DNA of 64,000 bases from positions 10,540,001 through 10,604,000 of the forward strand of contig OZ234494.1 in the NCBI GenBank assembly GCA_965153455.1, written 5' to 3'. Position numbers and translations under genes: made by a program. The notes beneath the pieces were generated by a model that worked only from the letters and a program-made list of their open reading frames with translations, did not search any database and was not told where the DNA came from. This DNA comes from Sphagnum compactum. Its lineage: Eukaryota; Bryophyta; Sphagnopsida; Sphagnales. Below are positions 47,300 to 59,449 of the stretch, piece after piece (the first letter of the stretch is position 1; the number at the start of each line of letters is the position of its first letter).

Positions 47300-50200
47300 T
47301 TATCTCCCTTCTTGAAGATCCTCTGATATTATGGTAGTTCTTGTCAGAAGATCATTCTCAATGCCCACCAGACCTGAAAATGGGCCTGATGAGAAAGTTG
47401 ATGATGAGCCTTCAGATCCAAAGGTAGTTAAGGTAGGCCTATGCATGTACAATGTGGTGGCAGATGATCTCTTTGAGGCGGACACAGATTTTGGTGTATC
47501 TGCAGCACCTTCTTTCTCCCCTTCACTGCTCATACCTCTTTCGACTTCACTGCTGGTCGCATATTCATGGGGTCGGCACACAAGTTTGAGAGTGTGGACC
47601 ACCTCTCCCATGGTGGGCCTCTGATTCCACTCGGGTGCCACACATGCAGCAGCAATGGCTGCTACCTGGGCAAAGTCCTCTGGAGGGTACTTGCCTCCCA
47701 AACGAGGATCTGCAAGCTCATGAAGCCTATATCTCTCCATGATTAGAGGTCGTGCCTGCACAAGTCAAATCTTGGTTCATCAATTCGTGCTTCAATATTT
47801 GAACCCATTTTGTCAGCAACCACTAACTGTACAAATTTGTCAATTTGTATGGCCATATGCCACACAAAATGCAGTATAAAGGATTGAAACTTACCCAGGT
47901 TGTTATGTTCTCACCCCCTGCTGGTTGACTGTGATCCACCGGCTTCCTCCCAGAAAGCAGTTCAAGCAACACTACACCATAGCTATATACATCACTCTTT
48001 ACCAATAGGTGTCCAGTCATTGCATATTCTGGTGCCACATACCTGGCAGACAAAAAGGGAAAAGTCAACCTTCAACTACATGAATAGACACTGGCTCTAT
48101 CAAACCCAAGTTTTGAAATGTGGCTTAGAGAGTGGAATGCGTGGAAGTTGCTACATCTAAACAGGAATCTGCCCAAGCAAAAGAACTCCAAGTCAACTCC
48201 AAAATCTCTAGCCAGAAGACAACCTAATAATTGTCTGTCTGAAGGCATGCAAGGGCAGGGAAGAGTGGATAAGGAAGTTAACAACGTACCCAAAAGTTCC
48301 CATTACACGAGTAGATACGTAATCTTGTTGGCCTTCTGGGGCTGATCTTGCAAGGCCAAAATCTGCCACTTTTGGGTTGAAGTTATCCTCCAGCAAAATA
48401 TTGGATGCTTTGAAGTCTCTATGAATGATGCAAGGCTGTGAGTCTTCATGCAAGTAAGCTAGTCCACGTGCTGCACCTAGGGCAATCTTCATGCGTGTGT
48501 TCCAATCCAGTGGCCCACGTGCTTGGCCCAAATGTCCTGTTCACCCACAAGCAATTTGCAACCATAATTCATTGAATGACATCCAGATATCCTCTCAGGA
48601 GATTTAGCACCCACCCAATAAAGCTGCAACTGATCCCAGTAAGAAAGAAAGAAAAAAGCTCGTACCATGCAGCCAGGCCTCCAAGCTTCCATTTGGGACC
48701 AACTCATAGCATAATAGTTGCTGAAGAGGTTCAAGGGAGCAATAATAACCAAGCAATTTTACCAAGTGGCGGTGGTGGAGCCTGCTCAACATCTCAACCT
48801 CAACCAAGAACTCCTTGTCTCCCTGGTTCCCACCACTGGTCAGCTTTTTAATTGCTACTTCTGTCCCATCCTTAAGGACACCTCGATAAACTTTACCAAA
48901 GCCTCCTTCACCGATGAAGAATGACGGAGAGAAATCATTGGTTGCTTCTTGCAATTCCTTGAAAGTGAACTCTAGGGTATTTGAAGGGCGAGGAAGCGAC
49001 CTCTCACGTGTTGTGATCATTCTAGTGGTGGATGGTGCCTGTCTAGGTGTTGTTAGCACTGCAGTCACTGCCACAGCAATGGCCATAATGTTAGGACCAC
49101 CCATGTCAGTGTGCATTGACGGCCAGCAAACTGACAACAAACACAAATGCAATTCTTAACATTTGTCCTGCTTGTCACATGAAATTCTAGTTCACCCCTC
49201 AATGGTCAACACAAGGAAAGCAAGTTGGCAGGACGGTAAAAACCTCTCCTAGCAGCAGCCTCAGGATTCTTGACATTTTCCTTTCTCTTCTTTGTGATGC
49301 ATCTCCAGACTGACAAGGCTATAATCAGCAGAAGTATTGCACTGCCCCCAACAATACCAATGATCACCCACATTATGTCATGAGTCCTCTTGCCTGAGGA
49401 AGGCAAAGGACCCTCGGCTGATGGCTTCCCACCTTGAGAAGATGGACTTGGGGCTGATGGAGCATTGATGGGACTGAAGGGTATAACATCTGCAAACACA
49501 TGATGCAGCTCAGTCTCTCACTCCTCCACTGTCCTGGCACTGGTCTCACCACACTCAACAAACTGAAAAATATGATACTATCATTTTGCATGAGTGGATC
49601 AGCCTCAACTTTCTTTGGGTCTGGACGAGATGGTGCCAGAAGAATTTCAAAGCTTTCCCTACTGAAACTTCACAAAGCAAACCTAGGGTATGAGACTGCA
49701 ACCACATTACCTGCTTCACCAAATAGGAAAAACACAACATATCTTTTGCTTACCAGGGGATGGTGAAGGGGGCATAAACACTGTGATATTGACAACAGTG
49801 TAATTTCCAAACAAGGTACTGCTGAATTGTATCGAATGTGTGAGAAGCGATGAGTTGATCATACTGATTTCTTCAGGCGGAAAGCTTAAACCCACAAGGG
49901 GTCCAATGTCCACTGACATGTCTAGGGTGAAGTTAGTCCCAAACTGGAAAGCCTGGATTTGGACCTGCACATCCTTTAGATGCAGCTGCGAGGCCAGCTC
50001 ATGCTGGAAAAGAGAAGTCAAATTAGTAAAAGCACTCGATGCATTCTCCATATGGAATGCAACCTCAATAGGGTAGACACATTGGCAGGCTGAGTTTGAT
50101 GAACCTGGTAGGGCCATCATGTTGGTCGTGCAGCACCCTGGAAATGGGAAAGACAAACAAACAAGTGTATGTAATAAGGACCTCACATGAGAACATGACG

Positions 50201-51587
50201 GACTCCAGGAAGGAGAGTCAGAGATGTAAGACCTCTCCGGCACAAACTAATGTCTTCCATCCAGCACAATGGCACCAGTGTGGTGCAGAAGAGCAAATAC
50301 TCTGTGGCTAAATACAAAACAGGTCTTGATCTTCTGGAATTGAAGCTGATGACAGTAAGGGCAGATGATGGCATACCTGGAGGGGGTGCAAGCCCTGGTG
50401 AAGGAGCTGGAGAACTACTTGTGGGCTGTGATGGTTTATTAGGAGGGGATGAAGGAGGTAATATGGTGGTTGGGACACCCGGGCTGAGTGCAGGAGCTCG
50501 TGGGGTAGAAGCTGGTGCTTGCCGGGGAGGGGGAGGTAGTGGAGGAGTTTGAATTGGAGAAAGCAGTGGAACGAAGGAGGAGGCAGGTGGAGGTCCTAAA
50601 GGTGGGTGTGAGGTTGTGGGAGGGAAACCAGACCCTAATGATGGACCTGTTGCAGCAGGAAGTGGAGATGGTGGTGGCAACACAGGGACAATGGGTGGAG
50701 GTGAAACTGTGGAGGGTGGTGCGGAGTGCACAGCATGGACTGGTGGACTCAAGGGCACTGATGAAGGGGCTACAGCTTGAGCCAGAGGTGGGTGTGGTGA
50801 AGAAACTGATGACAAAAACCTTGAATGACTTCTGTGAGGCAAAAGCAAAGGGGAGGGTGAGAGGTTGGCAGAGGAGATCAGAGATTGTGATTGTGATGAA
50901 AAGGTTGCTGCCAGGCAGCAAGAGAAGGGTATTGCAAAAACCTGTTTACCCTGAGCGACCAATCCTGCAAGGTTAAGAACAGCAACTACAAAGTGTTCAG
51001 CTGTCTGCATGTCACACCAGGAAACAATGCACATTACCAGAAGCACTATGCCAAATGGGGGGGGGGGAAAAACCCCCAAGAACCAATTGGCTTCACATGT
51101 GCGAGGACACAAGAGTGATGTCTGTGGAATGCAGAGTAGGCATTCGAAGGACATTTATACACATGTCAAAGCAGCTACAGCATGCCTGATAAGTGATCAA
51201 CCAATCTCCTGTCCCCCACAAGGGAGCTGCAGATATGGAAACTGACCTAGTTCTTTGGATCCTATCATTCAATCCCCAAAAGGCATTTTATCACATGAAT
51301 TTGGATCCAAACTTATCACAGATCCATCAACGAATGCACCCACCTACAAACTCCCAACAGTTTTCTCTGAACAACTTGTTGGACCAGCAGCAGCAGCAGA
51401 AAGAATAACAAGGGAATCACCGTATGTGATGATGGGTTGTTGCTCCATCAATCCTTTGTCCCTCACAAACAAACAGAAACTACATTTCACAACCCAAAGG
51501 AATCCATCTCTCTCCACAGCTCTCAAATTCACACACAGACACACCCACCTGTGAAAGAAGAGGAAGAAGAAAGCTGATCCCCACCAT
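47300..51587 (-). CDS. receptor-like Ser/Thr kinase, ALE2-like
   Basis: Eight exons (about 51587-51545, 50964-50377, 50137-49754, 49489-49244, 49130-48666, 48536-48290, 48042-47895, 47755-47300) give about 858 residues. A short hydrophobic start ([11 protein letters not shown]) is followed by a long Pro/Ser-rich stretch (about 45-210) and a Cys-containing ectodomain ([33 protein letters not shown], about 211-335). Next come a membrane helix ([20 protein letters not shown], about 379-400) and the kinase: glycine loop [51 protein letters not shown] and RPTMGEVV. All catalytic residues are present. The ectodomain and kinase match Arabidopsis ALE2 and relatives, plasma-membrane kinases with roles in epidermal surface development; the role here is not known. 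The exon 1/2 border has three in-frame options (852-858 residues or fewer), and exon 5 has three in-frame acceptors (49130, 49067, 49058). Confidence 0.92.
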
Positions 51588-53400
51588 GGTGCAGGAAGGT
51601 AAACCACCACCAGATTGTCACACACAATAAGATCATCAGTTGCCACAAGCTGCGAGGTGGCGGCCACCTAGACATCTCTACAACTACTCCGCAGCAGCAT
51701 CAATGGTGGAGAGGCCGAGACCACCACCCACGTCTTGTTGATCACCGAACCCACTGGTGTTTCTACATTCTTCTTCACAGCGTCATTGGCATCTTCGCGC
51801 ACCACCACCATTACCACCAACAACAACAACAAGACCACCATCACCATTACCATCACCACTTCTTCCACGACACCAGCAGGTTATTGTCCGCATTGCATCA
51901 GTGATCTCAATCCTCCCCAAATCCATGATTGCCTCTTTCTTCTTCTTTTCCCAGCACCACCCACAATAGAACACCTCTTCCTTATTCTTCACCAGTGCCC
52001 ACCACCGTCGGCTGCTGCTGTTGTTACCGCGAACCCCATCGTTTGCTTACTCTCATTCTCTTGTCACAATGCAGACCACCCATCCCCTCCTCTCCTCTCC
52101 CAAGCGGAGATGCTGAACCTACTACTACTACTGCTACCAGCGAGGAGGAAGTGGAGCAATCAATCAAACCCCACTGCTTTACGAGGAGCTGCTTCCCGTT
52201 GTTCTTCTTCTCCTGAAACTGTGAATGCAGTAGCAATACTCCGATGTTGTTCCGATCTGTGATTTGCAACATAAACTAGTAGTACTAGGATTGCTTGAGC
52301 TAGTCCTACTGCCGGAAGCTAATTGTTCACGCGGGATCATTGAACACGGATCGGCAAAAACAGCAGCAACAGTAGCAGCAGCAGCAGCATGATTACGATG
52401 GTGCTGGCGCTGGTGATTTGAGCATTCTTCTCTCAGACTCAAACACGACGCATGTCTGCATCTCCCACAACAACAAGAATCGAAACCCAGCGAACCAGAG
52501 GTACATAGCAATAATAAATCTCGCATCACTTAAGCAATCATGCTCGAGAAGAAAGAAGAAGAAGAAAAACAAAGCAAACCCAAAAAGCCAAATATCCAAA
52601 AAATCACACACGGGAAGAAGAAAGGTCAGGTCAAGTATCAAATGATTCTGTGTGTGTGTGTGTGTGTGTGTGGAGTGTGTGGGTGTGTGTCTGTGTGTGC
52701 TAAATGTTAGCAGCAGATATATGGCAAAGCCCACAAGAGAGTATGTACATCGTGGGTATTGTAATAGTAGAGGAGAAGAGTGTGGAGGCTAATAATAGAG
52801 AGGCAAGCAGCAGAAGCAGCAGAAGCAACAGCAAGAAGTAAGTACACTAATAAAAGTAAAGAAAGAACGCTTTTACAAAGAGAGAGAGAGAGAGAGCTCA
52901 GAAGAGGGGGGCAGAAGAGAGGGAGAGGAGCTGCTGTTGCTGTTGCTGCAAAGTGTGTGATTGACCACAGACACAAAACACAGAGGGTAAGGTAAGGTAA
53001 GGTAAGACAGACATATAGATAGATACAAGAAAAAGCATGAAAGACTCCGCTGACCAGCAACAGCAACAACGACCATCAACAACAACAACTAACAGTGCGC
53101 AAGCACCCCAACCAACAACCAAAAAAAAAAAAAAAACACAAAGCAAAAACAAAGCGCTCGCCCCGGGGGGAGAGTGACTCTACCGCGCAAATCCTTTGCG
53201 ATTTCCTCTCTTTCTTTTTTCTCTTCTGTCTCTGTGTCCGCAAGAAGCCACCACCGGACGGGACGAGCGCGCGAGCGCGTGCGAGCAAAAGGAACGAACG
53301 AAACCAGCTCTCCAAATAAGACCCCCTACCCTCTCTCTTTTTTTTCTTATTTATTTATTTAATAATTTGTTTTATAATAATAATTTTTAGGATGGGGGTT
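51588..53400 (-). promoter_or_regulatory. receptor-kinase leader and promoter region, low complexity
   Basis: The region is rich in triplet and dinucleotide repeats: GTG/CAC-type runs (about 51799-51865), GCA/CAG runs (about 52361-52390), TG (52649-52673), GA (about 52879-52897), AAC (about 53054-53092) and A or T tracts. Many frames appear on both strands but are made of single-residue runs. A long 5' leader, perhaps with uORFs, is likely. No TATA box is assignable. Confidence 0.4.
52649..52673. repeat. TG microsatellite
   Basis: About twelve uninterrupted TG units, followed by a looser TGTG-rich stretch to 52699. Confidence 0.9.
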
Positions 53401-54144
53401 GTGGGGGCGAGGGTCGGAGGGGTTGGGGGTTTTTTTTTTTTTCTTTTTTTTTTCGGTGTCCCAATCATAACATTCCTGTGAAGGCTCCACCACCAACTTG
53501 CTTAGGAAAAATCGTTTTTTTTTTTTTCTGGTTGGGTGGGGGGGGAGGGCGGGGGTGGCTAAGTACCTACACAAATGGACAAGATCCATTGTAGAAAAGA
53601 ATAAACAGGGTTTTCTTTTTTGAGATAACAACAATAAAAGAAACTCTCAACTCTTGTTTTGTTTGGGGGTAGGGTTCTCAGGGGACCTTTGGGTTTTTTT
53701 TTTTTTTTTTTTTTCGAAATTTTGTGATTTTTGGAACGATTTTTTTTTTTGTGTTTCCAAAAATTTAGTTAAATTAATCAAATTTACAAATAGAGAAAAA
53801 AGAATTTCCAAAATTTTCGCAATGGCTTTTGTGGAAAAACCGATGAAATTTGTCTTCCTGAGAAAAACACTGGGTTGGATGGGATGAGATGGCGGGGTTG
53901 GGTTTGGGGGAGGGCAATTTGGGGTGTGGAAAACTTGACTTGGTTTGAAAAGAGGGGGGGAATAAAATGGTTCTTATTAGAGTGGTTGGTTCAGTGGTTG
54001 GCGAACATCTTGGAGATGCAAAGTCGGAGGGATGAAGTTTTGGGTTTTTGTTGTTTCTGAGGCTTTGGATGCATTCATTATCTAGGTTTGGTTGGGATGA
54101 AAATTTGACATTTAGTCACACTTGCAACATTCACTCGTAATCCT

Positions 54145-54225
54145 GGTTTTGTCAAGGGTAAAGCCCCAAGGAGAGGGCAAACCCCCCAAAATAAGGGGCC
54201 TAGAGGATACAATAGCCAAGTTCAC
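54145..54225 (-). repeat. dispersed repeat, inverted copy B
   Basis: Read on the minus strand, this gives GGCTATTG, CTAGGCCCCTTATTTT, CTC-rich sequence and TTGGGGCTTTACCC. The same order is found on the plus strand at 62247-62305 (GGCTATTG, CTAGGCCCTTTATTTT, CACCCTGGGGCTTTAACC). Confidence 0.6.
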
Positions 54226-55293
54226 CCCCATATTTTGAGAATGTCCCACATCCATTGCCTCACCCCAAATGGTAAAGCACAAGGCAAACATTATCATAAA
54301 CCCCAAATACACTTTAGATCACTAAGCGGTAGGAGTGGGAGGGATCTTATGCCTACTATTTAGAAGCAAGAGGATGTTACACCTAACTATCCCTCATATT
54401 CTTAAAGAGTAGGCATAAGATCCCCTAGTCTTCTTTTCTAGGAGGGATATTCAGGTATATAAGGTGCTCTCCAAATACGCTTAGGAATTTTGTTCATGTG
54501 CTTTTTACAACAACATAATAGGACTAGTATATTGGTAAGAGATCCTATTGTCTCACTCCTCTTCTCGTATCTTCTTCCATCTTTGCCTTAAGGAATGGAA
54601 TGGGCAAGAATGTGTGACAACATTTTTTTGATGTTGTTGGTGCCCATGCATTTTGTCGTCGTTTGTTGGCTCTACCCATAAGGTAAGCGATTAAGCATTG
54701 ATGTCGGATTTGTGCATAGAATTTTTTGACTCCACCTTGACTCAATGTGTGACATCTGGAGTAGTAGTAGTAGTATTATTATGTGTGCAAATGATGGATG
54801 GGTAGCCCTATCTTTCATTGAAATGCATCATAAACTTGATGAAAAGATGTAAGCTAGATCCAGTGGGGAGAAGTTTTTAGTTTGAAGTTTCAACCTGCCA
54901 TGAACCCTGCCATAAATAGCAGAGTCATTATGCTATGAGCTGCTTGCTTGTTCAGAGAGACTCTGCAGTTGGCTAAAGCTTCTGGCCCACAACCTACATA
55001 TATAAAAGAGAAAGATGATCACCTCCTCTCCCCCCTTCCCCCCCCTCCCCCCCTTTCCAACCCTCAACCCCTGGCCTCCTTACTTTCAGGTATTATTATT
55101 CTAAGGTTTTCAAACTCATTAGCTTTTCAACAGGCATTTTCTTCACCTCTATAATACATTCTCATGTGTGTAAGTTTGTGCATGCAGACAATAGAATAAT
55201 TATTTTTGGGACCCACACAAAGTTGAGAGTTCAAACTTCGGACATCAACCAAATCAATGGGTTTGCACCAACAGTCACCAGCAAACCCTCAAA

Positions 55294-55316
55294 GGATGGA
55301 TGGATGGATGGATGGT
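55294..55316 (+). repeat. GGAT tetranucleotide microsatellite
   Basis: About five to six GGAT units. Confidence 0.9.
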
Positions 55317-55508
55317 GGGTGGATACAAAAAACACTTCTCCATTGGGTTCTAGTTCCATATTAAATTAACCAACAGTGGTTAGCTCAGTTGCTGTTTTTA
55401 GTACTCAGATACTAAACAACCCACTAACCCAGCTTCCCTACTTTTTAACAATCTACTTGCATCTCTTTTTACTTAGTAGTCACCTATTGTCTTTTACTTA
55501 GAGCACCT

Positions 55509-55775
55509 CTTAGAGCACCTCTGTGTGGTCCTGCACTGGAAATCTTGGATGAGGTGCATCAGGCAGCATCTCTAGTGAGTAGATCCATTCGGAAGACTGC
55601 TGCAACACTCAAAAATTGCACTCCTTCCGAGGTTCCCCCAGGAGCCTGGAAGAGTCTAATCAATATTTTTATTGACTGCTTGTTTCCTGTTCTTGATTGG
55701 CTACATAGTTTGATTGGTCTAGGTGGTTTGCTATTACTAGTCTCTCACCTATTTGGAGGTCCCCCAAGTAAATAA
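55509..55775 (+). other. orphan open frame resembling a C-terminal exon
   Basis: An open frame ending in TAA at 55775 encodes a balanced, helix-rich sequence (LEILDEVHQAASLVSRSIRK, KNCTPSEVPPGAWKSL). A hydrophobic end follows (CLFPVLDWL, then LIGLGGLLLLVSHLFGGPPSK, one probable membrane helix). There is no ATG in frame nearby; TTAG|AG acceptor-like sites precede it at about 55500 and 55513. No upstream exon was found in the AT-rich flank. It may be the remnant of a gene or a captured exon. I do not recognise the family. Confidence 0.3.
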
Positions 55776-55936
55776 CTAAAACTTGGATGCCAGAAATAGT
55801 TTTGCAGGGTCACATAAGTACCAGGAACTGCTGGAGATGCTCTTCCCTGCCTGCCTGCCTACCTACCTACCTACCAGACCCAATTTTTTACATGGCAGGT
55901 TACCAAGGCAAAACTCGATGTCAACTGAGTTGGGCT

Positions 55937-55985
55937 TCATCCACAACTAAGTCATGAGAGAGGGCTTCCAATGGATTGGATATTG
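55937..55985 (+). repeat. dispersed repeat, family 2, copy 1
   Basis: CATCCACAACTAAGTCATG is followed by GGCTTCCAATGGATTGGATA. Compare CATCCACAGCTGACTCATA and GGTTTCCAATGGATGGTGCA at 56984-57033. Confidence 0.55.
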
Positions 55986-56983
55986 GTGGCTGTTGGTTCA
56001 CTCTGGCTTCCTAAAGTGGGGGTCACACAAGCCACCCCATATTTGAAAGGGGATTCTAACCCCCTCCCCCTCAGGGGCTAGTGTGAATGTGAACCATCAC
56101 CTACCAGCACACCATGCTCGATTATCAACCCAGTTATTAATAACTTACCAATCGAGTCTTGATTTTTAAAATAATTGATTAAATTGATAATTACAGTAAA
56201 CTCGCTTTATAATCACGGCCATTTTAGTCATATTTTTCTTTGTGTCACACAATTTGTTTAGTAAGAAACACCATTCTTTAGAATCATTATCACTCTCTCA
56301 TTAGTAGCAAATTTTTTTGGCAAAGCTTTTTTTTTTTTTTCTTTGTAAATGTGATTATAATGGGAGATATCTAGAGCAAATATTAGGGTTTGATAAATTG
56401 TAATTTCTTTTAACAATGTTAGTGTTGTTTTGTGTTCAAATTGTGCAAACTAACAACATTGAAATCCAATTGAAGAAAAAAGAAAAAACAACTTTCTAAT
56501 GTAAACAAGCAAAAAAAGGCAAACTTGTCAAGAAAGCAAAAAAAATTAATTAAAAAAATCTGGTTAACAAAATACACAAGCTAATAGTTAAGGAGCTCAA
56601 ACTCAATGTAAATCATCACATTAAAATAACAGAAATCACAACCTTCTTCAAGTCTATTAATAAATAATAGAGCTTAGAATAACTCACATTTAAAAAAAAA
56701 AACAAATTGGCACCTTTATTCTAGCTATTTTGTAAGTTTTTGTTTTATTTTTGTTTTTTTGGGCTTATAGTCACAATCTTGTAAGGGTTTACATGAAATG
56801 TGATTATACATGTTTAAATCACACTTTGTTAGTGTCACAAAAAAAAAAAAAAGTGGTCACCAAAGGCGTGATTATAAAGGGGGTTTACTATGCTTGATAT
56901 TGAATTTTCAAAGTCTAATAACCTACCCGGATGATTGGGAGGAGGGTTTAGTGGATAAGTTACCAAGATGGAAGCTTAGTGGG

Positions 56984-57033
56984 TCATCCACAGCTGACTC
57001 ATATTGGGTTTCCAATGGATGGTGCATTGGAGG
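56984..57033 (+). repeat. dispersed repeat, family 2, copy 2
   Basis: GTCATCCACAGCTGACTCAT, then TTGGGTTTCCAATGGATGG and TGCATTGGA. The inverted copy at 60140-60190 shares GGGTTTCCAATGGATGGTGC exactly. Confidence 0.7.
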
Positions 57034-57305
57034 GGGCTAGGTCACAATAAGCCCCACACTGGTGGCAGGCAGCCTCCTTGGGGGATGGGATGGATGATGT
57101 TTGATAGATACCCTAAGCAATTCTCCCTTGGGATCTGGTTGTTCCTCCGATAGATAGGTATCTCCTAGGTTCAAAGGTAATGTGTAGGCCCTACACCTAA
57201 AAAAACCCAAGGAGTGTTTTGAAAGTGGCAACTTCCTGGGACTTTTGGGTGGCTCAACATTCAATAGCACCTAAGGTAGATCAAGCTGCAGAAAAAGTAT
57301 ACCCT

Positions 57306-57367
57306 TATGGGCACTTAGATCCCTTAGGGTTTTATATCAAAGTGCCCATAAACCCTAAACCCTAAAC
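57306..57367. repeat. interstitial telomere-like repeat within an inverted repeat
   Basis: TATGGGCACTT (57306-57316) is the reverse complement of 57340-57350. TTAGGGTTT lies in the loop, and AAACCCTAAACCCTAAACC follows the right arm. Two and a half perfect plant telomere units are present. Confidence 0.75.
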
Positions 57368-59380
57368 CAACAAATTTGAATCAAAGAAGATGCTTAAAAG
57401 CCTTCTAGGCATTTTGATATTAACCCAGCAAATGCAAATTTGAAGAAGCTAGAGAGATACTAAGGCATTAGAATTCTTTTATCAAGTCACCCTGTCTTTT
57501 GGGCCCTAGTTTGACCCTCTAATCCCTGTTTCATCACCAATTTGGTGATGTGTATGTGTAAAGTGATTGAAATTGGGTATTGTTTCATGGAATTGGATAT
57601 CTGGCAGTTCAGAAGATTTGCAGGATCAATTATTTTGATGAGGATTTGATTTTAATGAAGAATATGAGCCAATAGTCAAGGTGCAGAGCTAAGGCAAATC
57701 CAAAAACTGGGGCTGAACGAAACTCCCCCCTGAGGAACCAATATAGGTGAGAAACATAGTTTGATTCCCCCCGCCCCTTTTTTCTTCTTCTTCTTCTTCT
57801 GTACTGTTTCCATCCTGACTTTCTCATTTTGTCCCTCATATCAAGCGGAACTGGGGTCCAGTGGCCCCAGTTTGGGTACTTTACACATAACTCTATTGTT
57901 CAAAACATGTAGATATCTTTATTCCAACTCCCCCCCCCCCTTTTTTTTTTCTTCCAATGGGCAACCAAATTGATCTACTTCTTTACTTGAAGTGGGACTT
58001 TATTAATTGACAAATGACTAACTAGGAATCTAATCTCATGTGGGGACTAAGGGGATGGCATGGCATTTCCCTTACCAGATTCTTTGGTGTGGTTTTTTTT
58101 ATAAATTTATTTTAAAATTATTTTAAAATAAATAAATTTCTTGAAATTTTAAAAATTCTAGAAAGCAATAAGCATCTGTTGTTGACTATAATCTAGGGTT
58201 TTTTAATTTTTTAAATTTTAAATATTTAAAAAAATTATTGAAAAGAGGACTTAGTTTTTTATTGGCTTCTCTTTTGCATTATCAGATGAGTTCTCCAATC
58301 AGCACTTCAACTTTGCCCACCAATTAGTTTCCAAGTTTGCTTGTGTTTTACACATGGGACTAACTTTGTGTCACGACCTTTTTGCACAATTTTTGAGTCT
58401 AGAGATGTCCACGTGGAAAGCAAGGCCAATTGGACACACGTGGACATGAAGCCCACCTGGGAACAAATATACTAAGTAGCCTCGCCAGTTGGGAAACCAA
58501 TTTCAAGTGGCCACAAGCAAAAAAGTGGTTGATTCCAAGAGTCATATCCAGGGCTTTTTCTTCAATTTTGTGATATAAAAGATGGGTGAATTATTTTCCA
58601 AAAAATTTGAAAGTTTAATAGAAATTAAATTACACCAGAAATAATAATTTACAAAAATTCCCCAATTTTTTTTAGTTGAAACAATGACCATTTTTTCTTT
58701 TTCTGAAAAAAAAAACATCAGGACTCATATTGGTCATACAAATTGAACTTGAAAACATATTATTCATGTTAATTTAATTTTGAAAAATCAATGAAATGCA
58801 TGCTCAAGTGCATGTAAAATTGAAAAATATACCCTATTCATAACCTTGAATATATGTGAAAAATGCTCATATCTAAAATCAAATATGTTATTAGCATTTA
58901 GGTTTAAAAATTAGGGTAAAAACAACTTAAACCTTAAACTTTGTTAGTTCTATTAATTAGACGGGGTGCCTCTCAAGTTTTTTCTTTTTTTTTTCCTTCT
59001 TCTTTTTTTAACGATTAGCCATTTTAATTGACCCATCGTCCAATAAATAAATAAAATTGGAAGTTCCCCAAAATAAAAGTTTTATTACATGTTATTCAAG
59101 GACGAATTAAACATTTTTTAATTTTTGCATAGCATTCTAACATTGGATTGGGGCCTTGGATTTTTTTTAAAATTTCTAAAATGTGGGATTTTTTCATGTT
59201 TAATTCAGTAAATAATACATATATGTTTGTTTAACCCAAAAGGAGTATATAATGGGGGTTACTTGGACCATACCCATCTACCAAAAAAATGAAAATTTGT
59301 ATATTTAGACCTTAACTTGATGGAAAATTTTGAACATTAATATACCCTTACCCAATTGATAAATAAAGGAAAATTTTAAA

Positions 59381-59449
59381 TTCACACCTTTTTTCATGGT
59401 AACCAATGCTCAAGGGCATTGGTTACCATGAAAAAAGTCTCGGTGTGAA
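59381..59449. repeat. near-perfect 30-bp-arm hairpin
   Basis: 59388-59409 and 59416-59437 are exact 22-base reverse complements (core TTCATGGTAACCAATGC) around the six-base loop TCAAGG. Beyond a four-base bulge, TTCACACC (59381-59388) pairs with GGTGTGAA (59442-59449). It is the strongest hairpin in the window and lies in AT-rich DNA with no gene within several kilobases. Confidence 0.9.

Larger units (their letters stand above)
53401..55490. other. spacer, no gene seen
   Basis: G-rich and T-rich homopolymer stretches at 53401-53720 give way to ordinary AT-rich DNA. It contains an inverted copy of a dispersed repeat (54145-54225) and a GGAT run (55294-55316). No coding region is recognised. 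Confidence 0.5.
55776..59380. other. AT-rich spacer, no gene seen
   Basis: Contains two plus-strand copies of a dispersed repeat (55937-55985 and 56984-57033), a telomere-like hairpin (57306-57367) and many homopolymer tracts. No coding region is recognised. Confidence 0.5.

Noticed and set aside
50439-50976. Long frames on both strands over the receptor-kinase exon 2
   Set aside because: They are other-frame readings of the Pro/Ser-rich ectodomain; only the minus frame joins in phase to the conserved exons.
51735-52262. Open frame of 175 codons on the plus strand
   Set aside because: It is made of Thr, Ser, Leu and Pro runs from ACC/CAT-type repeats; it resembles leader DNA of the receptor kinase rather than a gene.
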